Shown: positions 39,396-44,382 of the stretch, in pieces | How the letters are laid out: each line of letters begins with the position of its first letter | Position numbering within the stretch: the first letter of the stretch is position 1 | DNA from: CAXMST01 sp032122625 | GTDB lineage: Bacteria; Actinomycetota; Thermoleophilia; Solirubrobacterales; 70-9 | Reading direction: 5' to 3' | DNA length: 44,382 nucleotides | Assembly (NCBI GenBank): GCA_032122625.1 | Contig: JAQBGG010000148.1 | Span: forward strand, 1 to 44,382 | The notes under the pieces: model-generated | The model's database searches: none | What the model saw: the letters and a program-made list of their open reading frames with translations, nothing else | What the model was told of the DNA's origin: nothing | Made by a program: the position numbers and the translations under genes

Positions 39396-41255
39396 CTACG
39401 GACGGGTGACCGTCCTCAGCCGGTCGGCGGCGACCGTGCCGAGCCGGCTGCGCCCGCCCTCGGGCCAGTGGACCGTGACCCGTCGTGCCCGCTTGGCGGA
39501 GCCGAGCCCGAAGTAGAGCCGGTAGTGCCCCTGCCCGTAGCGGGAGCCCTCGTTCTGGCCCACCCATTGGGTCAACGTGCGGCGGCCGACGCGGGCTTCG
39601 ACCCGCGCACCGATCGCCTGCTGGTTGCCCTTCGTGCCGACGAGGTCGAGTTGCAGCCAGTGGTTGCGGCGTGAGCCCTGGTTTCTGAACAGACGGATCT
39701 GCGGATAGAGGCCGTGGCCGCGCTCGCTGAGGCGGAGCAGGTCGCGACGCCCGTCCCCGTCGGCGTCGAACCAGTTGGCACGTGTGAAACGTGGCCTGGT
39801 CTTCGTGCGTAACTCCCCGACCGCGCGGAATCTGCCGCCGACGTTGCGGAACAACCCGTCCGGACTGGCATAGAGGTCGAGGCGGGAGTCGTTGTCGTAG
39901 TCGACCCAGCTGGCCCCCGCGGCGCGGCGAGGTAGTCCGTAGCGCCGCGGTTTCAGTCGGGCGAGCCGGCCGCGTCCGCGGTTGATCAGCAGTGTGTTGC
40001 CCGAGGGCGCAGCCACGAAGAGATCAAGATCGCCGTCGTTGTTGAAGTCGCCGGGCGTGATCGCCTCCACGTTCTTGTCCTCGTTCAGACCGGTCAGCGT
40101 CTGGCGGACACGAGCCCGACCGTTGCGGTTGATCGAGATCACCCGCACGAAGAACTTGCCCGCGTGGACGAGCTCGAGATCGCCGTCGTTGTTGAGATCA
40201 ACCCAGCGATTCGCGGTGGCGGTGTTGCCGATCGCGCGCAGGCGGCCGCGGATCTCGGTGAAGGTGCCGTCGCCGTGACCTCGGTAGAGCCGCGGCCGTC
40301 CACCTCTACAGCCCAAGAAGATGTCGAGCATGCCGTCCCGGTTGTAGTCGATCGTCTGCGCTTCGCGGCCGCGGCAGGAGCCCTTGCGGAGTCCGGCGCC
40401 GGAGGCGGCGTCGGAAAGTGCGTCGCCGCCGCTCAGCAGTAGCTCGTCCTTGCCGAGCCGGGGAACCAGCCGGGCGTTGCCCGAGAGCCCGCCACTGGTG
40501 ATGAAGGCATCCATGCCACCGTCGCGGTTGTAGTCCGCCCAGGCGACGCCGTGGCGATCACCCAGCGCGATTGTGAACTCGCGCTCGGGCGGCGCAACCG
40601 AGCGGGGGCCGAGGAAGACACTCCCGAGCGGCATCGGCTCCTCGATCTTGGTCTTGAAGGGCAGGTCGATGTGATTCGAGCGAAGCACCAGTCGCGCGTT
40701 CTGGCCCAGCTCGAACTTGATCACGGTTCGCGTCTTGCTCTTTGTCACCACCTCGACCTCGGCGTTGAGCTGCCGGCGGATCTTGACCTTGGGAAAGGTG
40801 ACGGCGATCCGGCCACTGACCCTCGGCTCCTCCAGCCCCGGGACCCCGCTCAGCCGGTTGGTGGCGATCCGGATGTTCGGGCGACGGCCGCCGCCGCGCA
40901 TCCAGAAGTAGAGACCAGGGTCGGTGATCTTCGGGAAGAGGGTGATGTCCTCGATCCCCGGGATCGTCGGATTGGGGGCGAAGCCGGCGCTCTCGTACGC
41001 ATCCTCGAATCCGCCGGCCCCGTCGCCACTGAGCAATGAGTCGCGGAACATGTGGTTGGTCGAGAACAGGTCGAGAGCGCCGTCGCGGTTGAAGTCGGCC
41101 ACGCCGACGTCGTAGGCCCGCTTACGCTTGAGATCGGTGTCCTGGCCGTCGAAGCGCGGCGCCGCGGGAGTCGGCGCAGGGGCCAGCAACGCCACCGTGA
41201 GCAGCGTGAGGAGAGCGATCAGCCCCCGCCGGACCCTGCATCCGCTCGACACCAT
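39396..41255 (-). CDS. Secreted FG-GAP repeat (CRTAC1/UnbV-ASPIC type) protein
   Basis: This ~619-residue exported protein has a signal (RRGLIALLTLLTVALLAPAPTP) and at least seven VCBS/FG-GAP units with calcium-loop cores such as DFNRDGALDLF, DYNRDGGMDAF, DYNRDGMLDIF, DLNNDGDLELV, DFNNDGDLDLF, DYDNDSRLDLY and DADGDGRRDLL, together forming a propeller. The C-terminal ~90 residues are an ASPIC/UnbV domain (NHWLQLDLVGTKGNQQAIGA, WVGQNEGSRYGQG, FGLGSAKRARRVTVHWPEG). The frame can also open at GTG 41264, but a TAGCCT hexamer sits directly upstream of that codon, so ATG 41255 is preferred. It probably binds a ligand or partner outside the cell. Confidence 0.85.
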   Translation of the reverse strand: MVSSGCRVRRGLIALLTLLTVALLAPAPTPAAPRFDGQDTDLKRKRAYDVGVADFNRDGALDLFSTNHMFRDSLLSGDGAGGFEDAYESAGFAPNPTIPGIEDITLFPKITDPGLYFWMRGGGRRPNIRIATNRLSGVPGLEEPRVSGRIAVTFPKVKIRRQLNAEVEVVTKSKTRTVIKFELGQNARLVLRSNHIDLPFKTKIEEPMPLGSVFLGPRSVAPPEREFTIALGDRHGVAWADYNRDGGMDAFITSGGLSGNARLVPRLGKDELLLSGGDALSDAASGAGLRKGSCRGREAQTIDYNRDGMLDIFLGCRGGRPRLYRGHGDGTFTEIRGRLRAIGNTATANRWVDLNNDGDLELVHAGKFFVRVISINRNGRARVRQTLTGLNEDKNVEAITPGDFNNDGDLDLFVAAPSGNTLLINRGRGRLARLKPRRYGLPRRAAGASWVDYDNDSRLDLYASPDGLFRNVGGRFRAVGELRTKTRPRFTRANWFDADGDGRRDLLRLSERGHGLYPQIRLFRNQGSRRNHWLQLDLVGTKGNQQAIGARVEARVGRRTLTQWVGQNEGSRYGQGHYRLYFGLGSAKRARRVTVHWPEGGRSRLGTVAADRLRTVTRP

Positions 41256-41264
41256 CGGCGCCAC

Positions 41265-41270
41265 AGGCTA
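41265..41270 (-). promoter_or_regulatory. -10 hexamer TAGCCT for the FG-GAP gene
   Basis: TAGCCT ends 9 bases before ATG 41255 on the - strand. It argues against the upstream GTG at 41264, which would lie next to the hexamer and outside the transcript. Confidence 0.45.
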
Positions 41271-41351
41271 GATGAATGATTCCTGCTCCCGCGGCCACGG
41301 CCGGCGCACCTGACGACTTCGCCCCAACCGGGATCCGGCACGGCCAGCCGA

Positions 41352-41357
41352 TACGGT
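41352..41357 (+). promoter_or_regulatory. -10 hexamer TACGGT for the exonuclease gene
   Basis: CGATACGGT contains TACGGT ending 7 bases before GTG 41365. This predicts leaderless transcription. Confidence 0.55.
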
Positions 41358-41364
41358 CTGGGCC

Positions 41365-42225
41365 GTGAGCCGCCCTCTGCTTGTCGTCGACACGCCCTCG
41401 ATGCTCTACAGAGCTTTCTTCGCGCTGCCGAAGACGATCCGGGGCGAGGGCGGCAGGCCCGTCAACGCCCTTTTGGGTGCGGCCAATCTGATCCTCCGCG
41501 AGGTCGAGGAACACGGCCCGCGCGCCGTCGTCCTCTGCTTCGGCCCTGACGCCGCGACCTACCGGGTGGAGCTGTACGCCGGCTACCACGCCGAACGGCC
41601 GGAGATGCCCGAGGAACTCGTTCCCCAATGGGACGACGCGCCGGCGTTCTTCGCCGGTTTCGGCTGGGAGATCGCCGATCACGATTCGCTCGAGGCCGAC
41701 GACCTGCTCGGCACCCTGGCCGACCTCGAAAGCGAGGCGGGCGGCACGGCCCTGATCCTGACCGGCGACCGCGACATGTTCCAGTGCGCGTCCGATTCGG
41801 TCGGAGTTCTCTACGTCAGCACCAAGGTCAAGGGAGGGGCCGAACTGCTCGGCCCGGCCGAGGTCGAGGCCCGCTACGGGATTCCCCCGGCGCTGGTCCC
41901 CGACTTCATCGCGCTCCGCGGCGATCCCTCCGACGGCCTCCCCGGAGCCAAGGGAGTTGGCGAGAAGACCGCCGCCGACCTGTTGCGCGAGCACGGCTCG
42001 CTGGAGGCGGTGCTCGATGCCGCGATCGGGTTCAAAAGACCCGCGCTGCGCACCGCATTGACCGGCTCCCGCGAGCAGCTGCTCGCCTTCAAGGACATCG
42101 CCACCCTCCGTGACGCCGGACTCACGCTCCCCGCCGACGGTCCCACCGATCGCGGTGGTGCCGCTGCAGCGGCTCGTGAGCGGGGCATCAATCGTCTCGC
42201 CGAGCGCCTTGAACAGGCCGGGTAG
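41365..42225 (+). CDS. 5'-3' exonuclease (Pol I N-terminal type)
   Basis: This 286-residue stand-alone 5'-3' exonuclease or flap nuclease is homologous to the N-terminal domain of DNA polymerase I. It has metal-binding Asp clusters in LLVVDTPSMLYRAFFALP, ADHDSLEADDLLGTLA and ILTGDRDMFQ, and the helix-hairpin-helix DNA-binding element GDPSDGLPGAKGVGEKTAADLL. No polymerase domain follows, so it is an independent gene with a likely role in primer removal or repair. It starts at GTG 41365. An SDR gene begins 12 bases downstream in the same operon. Confidence 0.92.
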   Translation: MSRPLLVVDTPSMLYRAFFALPKTIRGEGGRPVNALLGAANLILREVEEHGPRAVVLCFGPDAATYRVELYAGYHAERPEMPEELVPQWDDAPAFFAGFGWEIADHDSLEADDLLGTLADLESEAGGTALILTGDRDMFQCASDSVGVLYVSTKVKGGAELLGPAEVEARYGIPPALVPDFIALRGDPSDGLPGAKGVGEKTAADLLREHGSLEAVLDAAIGFKRPALRTALTGSREQLLAFKDIATLRDAGLTLPADGPTDRGGAAAAARERGINRLAERLEQAG

Positions 42226-42237
42226 GGTCAGAGCACG

Positions 42238-43020
42238 ATGATCGATGATGCCCCCCCGGGAGACAGCGAGAACCCCTTCGAGGAGCGATCGGCGCTCGTC
42301 ACCGGCGGCGCCAGCGGGCTCGGCCGGGCGACGGCGCGCCGGCTCGCCGCCGCCGGGTGCCGGGTTCTGCTCGCAGATCTCGACTCGGAGGGCGGCGAGG
42401 CGGTCGCAGAGGAGATCGGCGGCCAGTTCATGCAGGCCGACATCAGCGACTTCGAGCAGAACCAGGCACTGGTCGCCGCCGCCGAGCAGCACCACGGCGG
42501 CCTCGACTACGCCTTTCTCAACGCCGGTATATCGACCGGCTGTGGCCTCGATGAGACCTTCGACCTCGAGCTCTACCGGCGGGCGATGGGAGCCAACATC
42601 GACGGGGTCATCTTTGGCGTCCAGGCGGCCCTACCGGCGATGCGGCGAGCGGGCGGCGGCGCGATCGTCGCCACCTCGTCGCTGGCCGGGCTGACCGCGG
42701 TTCCCTTCGATCCGATCTACGCGGCAAACAAGCACGCGGTGGTCGGCCTCGTGCGCTCGCTCGGACCCGGTCTGCGGACCGAGGGGATCCGGGTCAACGC
42801 GATCTGCCCGGGCTTCGCCGATACCGCGATCATCGAGCCGATCCGCGACGGCCTCGACGCCAGCGGCACCGAGATCATCCCCGCCGAGACGGTCGCGGAG
42901 GTGGTCACCGACCTCTTCGCCGGCCCCCAGAGCGGCGAGTGCTGGTTCATCCAGCCCGGTCGCACCGGAGCATTCGGCTTCCGCAACCTGCCCGGACCCC
43001 GGAGTTCCGAGGAGCGCTAG
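42238..43020 (+). CDS. SDR-family NAD(P)-dependent oxidoreductase
   Basis: This 260-residue classical short-chain dehydrogenase has the cofactor motif VTGGASGLGRAT (22-29), Asp at the end of beta2 (LLADLDSEGG), which favours NAD(H), FLNAGIS (NAG), the catalytic Ser in ATSSLAG (147/148) and Tyr161/Lys165 in YAANKHAVVG. INAICPGFADT-like VNAICPGFADTAI follows. All catalytic residues are present. The substrate is unknown. It is second in the operon after the exonuclease and is followed by a strong terminator. Confidence 0.93.
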   Translation: MIDDAPPGDSENPFEERSALVTGGASGLGRATARRLAAAGCRVLLADLDSEGGEAVAEEIGGQFMQADISDFEQNQALVAAAEQHHGGLDYAFLNAGISTGCGLDETFDLELYRRAMGANIDGVIFGVQAALPAMRRAGGGAIVATSSLAGLTAVPFDPIYAANKHAVVGLVRSLGPGLRTEGIRVNAICPGFADTAIIEPIRDGLDASGTEIIPAETVAEVVTDLFAGPQSGECWFIQPGRTGAFGFRNLPGPRSSEER

Positions 43021-43043
43021 CTCCGACGGTGGCGAGTGTCAAG

Positions 43044-43068
43044 AACCCCCTGATAGTCAGGGGGTTTT
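43044..43068. terminator. Strong intrinsic terminator (bidirectional)
   Basis: AACCCCCTGA-tag-TCAGGGGGTT forms a 10-bp stem with a 3-base loop, followed by TT(CC) on the + strand. It lies 23 bases after the SDR stop and 27 bases past the stop of the convergent hydrolase gene at 43096, so it can serve both. Confidence 0.8.
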
Positions 43069-43095
43069 CCACAGTCGCGGAGTCAGGGCCGCCGA

Positions 43096-44382
43096 TCAGC
43101 CCCGTGCGCGGAGCTTCTGCTTGACGACGACGCCGCTGCGCTCGCCGCTCTTCGTCTTCGTCTTGACCCGCATGCCGTCGTGGTTGCGGAACCAGCGACG
43201 ACCGCGCGGGGTGAGCTTCAGCGAGGCCTTCTTCGTCTTGCCACCGGCCTGCTCGAAGCGACCCGAGGCGACCTTGAAGGCCGAGCCGCGGCCGGCCGGG
43301 TAGCGCTTGACGACGACCTTGCCATTCGTGCACTCACCGAACAGGCGAGGGCAGACGACGGCGGCGCGGAGCTTGCCGCCCCGGCGCTTGAGATCGCCCT
43401 TGGCGAGCCTCGCGCGGGCACTGGTCAGCTTCGCGAAGCCAGGCGCCAGCTCGGCGCCCTCCGGCAACGGCTTCTTCGTCGTCGCATCGACGAACCCGTT
43501 CAACTCACCCGGGGGCTCGACGACGGGGAGATGGAGGCGCAGCTTCGAGACCTCGACCGGCTGCTGGTCATTCGATGCCCTTCCGTAGGCGCCGAGGGCG
43601 CCATCGTCGGCATCGGCCGGCAGCAGCTCGAGCTTGGCGACGTGGCCGGGCTCGAAGGTCCAGGCGCCGGGATGCAGCTGGAAGGCCTGTCGGCCGCGCT
43701 CACCACTCTCGGGCCGCCAGAGTCCGCGGGCGACGAGCGTCTGCATCCCGTCTGGCCCAACGTCGAGCAGCCGCGCGGCGACCTGTGAGGTGTCTCCCTC
43801 GAAGTCGAAGACCGCGTTGACCAGCGGGCTGCCGATCAGCGTAAAGCCACCGTCGGGCGCGGGGTCACTGCGATAGCTGGCCGTGCCGGGCTGGTCGGCT
43901 CCGTCGGTCTGGGCGCAGGCACCGCCGCCGGTGACGGGGTTGAACGCGGCCGCGATGGCGTTGCTGCCACCGTCGGGGGCGATCGTCGCACCGCTCTTCT
44001 CGTGTAGCGAAACCTCCCCCGGTGCAACGCGCGCCCAGTCGCGGGCCCGGAACGGTCCACCGGCGTCGGCGTCGGAGGGACAGGTCTCGGTGAACGCCTC
44101 GACGCGGGCGGGCGGCTCGCTGCCCTTGCCGCGCAGGTAGTAGTCGAGCCAGCGATCGGCGCGCTTGTTGAGCACCTCGTTGACGTGAGCCTTGAACTGG
44201 CTGCGAGGGTGCCCGGCGAGCTCGCCCGCGAACAGGCTGACCTTCGCATCTGGATGCTCCGCCCGGGTGCGGTTGAAGAAGCGAACCATCTCATCAACCG
44301 GGAAGAGGTCATCGGTGAAGCCGTTGGCGAGCAGCAGCGGCGCCGGGGGGACGCTGTCGTCGATGTAGTAGGCGGAGTGGTT
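43096..44382 (-). CDS. CocE/NonD-type hydrolase, C-terminal part (runs off window)
   Basis: This is the C-terminal 429 residues of an alpha/beta-hydrolase of the X-Pro dipeptidyl-peptidase/CocE type; the catalytic Ser and N-terminus lie beyond the window edge. Visible are LLLANGFTDDLFPVDEMVRFFN (Asp of the triad), SLFAGELAGHPRSQ (His region), NKRADRWLDYYLRG, then the jelly-roll-like domain (FTLIGSPLVNAVFDFEGDTSQVAARLLDV, WTFEPGHVAKLELLPADA) seen in this family. The last ~110 residues form a Lys/Arg-rich module with a CPRLFGEC pair, like the tail of the 5359-6972 propeller protein. It is probably secreted. Confidence 0.82.
   Translation of the reverse strand, partial: NHSAYYIDDSVPPAPLLLANGFTDDLFPVDEMVRFFNRTRAEHPDAKVSLFAGELAGHPRSQFKAHVNEVLNKRADRWLDYYLRGKGSEPPARVEAFTETCPSDADAGGPFRARDWARVAPGEVSLHEKSGATIAPDGGSNAIAAAFNPVTGGGACAQTDGADQPGTASYRSDPAPDGGFTLIGSPLVNAVFDFEGDTSQVAARLLDVGPDGMQTLVARGLWRPESGERGRQAFQLHPGAWTFEPGHVAKLELLPADADDGALGAYGRASNDQQPVEVSKLRLHLPVVEPPGELNGFVDATTKKPLPEGAELAPGFAKLTSARARLAKGDLKRRGGKLRAAVVCPRLFGECTNGKVVVKRYPAGRGSAFKVASGRFEQAGGKTKKASLKLTPRGRRWFRNHDGMRVKTKTKSGERSGVVVKQKLRARG

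Overview
The window is GC-rich, densely packed actinobacterial DNA. It looks most like the class Thermoleophilia (Solirubrobacterales-type), though this is inferred from gene content and not from a marker gene. The signs are deazaflavin (F420)-type enzymes, a type III glutamine synthetase, a protein kinase/AAA/cyclase giant, Lys/Arg-rich C-terminal modules on secreted proteins, and short or absent 5' leaders.

Layout. At 0.3-3.3 kb are a DUF3179 exported protein, a small alpha/beta-barrel protein, and a cupin gene divergent from a MarR regulator with two near-identical palindromes between them. At 3.4-4.9 kb, the C-terminal part of a metal P-type ATPase (- strand) and the C-terminal part of a class III cyclase (+ strand) abut back-to-back at about 4351, both without their N-terminal halves. 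At 5.1-8.4 kb is a possible 3.2-kb islet bounded by a 3' copy of tRNA-Ser(CGA) and the complete tRNA. It carries a YVTN-propeller/PKD protein, an F420-type enzyme and an LppU-like lipoprotein. At 8.5-12.6 kb are YtoQ, a small membrane protein, tRNA-Ser(GGA), a histidine kinase, TadA, a subtilisin and an unlisted 28-codon hydrophobic gene. At 12.7-20.2 kb are the 1439-residue kinase/AAA/cyclase protein and two tandem sulfatases. At 20.4-22.5 kb are cyclophilin, RlmN and a MOSC protein. At 22.5-27.3 kb a four-gene - strand operon holds a hydrolase/AMP-ligase fusion, a low-molecular-weight tyrosine phosphatase, an SRPBCC protein and a fructosamine-kinase homologue. At 27.4-33 kb are a GH26-like hydrolase, an MBL hydrolase with a fatty-acid desaturase, and type III glutamine synthetase. 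At 33.1-37 kb a - strand run holds a phosphotriesterase-like protein, an F420-type protein, DUF202 and a membrane-anchored beta-propeller. At 37-44.4 kb are an SGNH lipoprotein, an LLM flavin/F420 oxidoreductase with an EVE protein, a CRTAC1-like FG-GAP protein, a 5'-3' exonuclease with an SDR, and a truncated CocE/NonD-type hydrolase that runs off the window.

The main themes are housekeeping RNA work (two tRNA-Ser, TadA, RlmN), secreted or surface beta-propeller proteins and hydrolases, lipid chemistry, and F420/flavin redox enzymes. Many first genes have a TANNNT hexamer ending 6-7 bases before the start codon, which suggests leaderless transcription. The most unusual items are the back-to-back truncation junction, the tRNA-Ser duplication with compensatory variable-arm changes, the kinase domain without a recognisable beta3 lysine, and the hydrolase/adenylation fusion whose adenylation motifs are degenerate.
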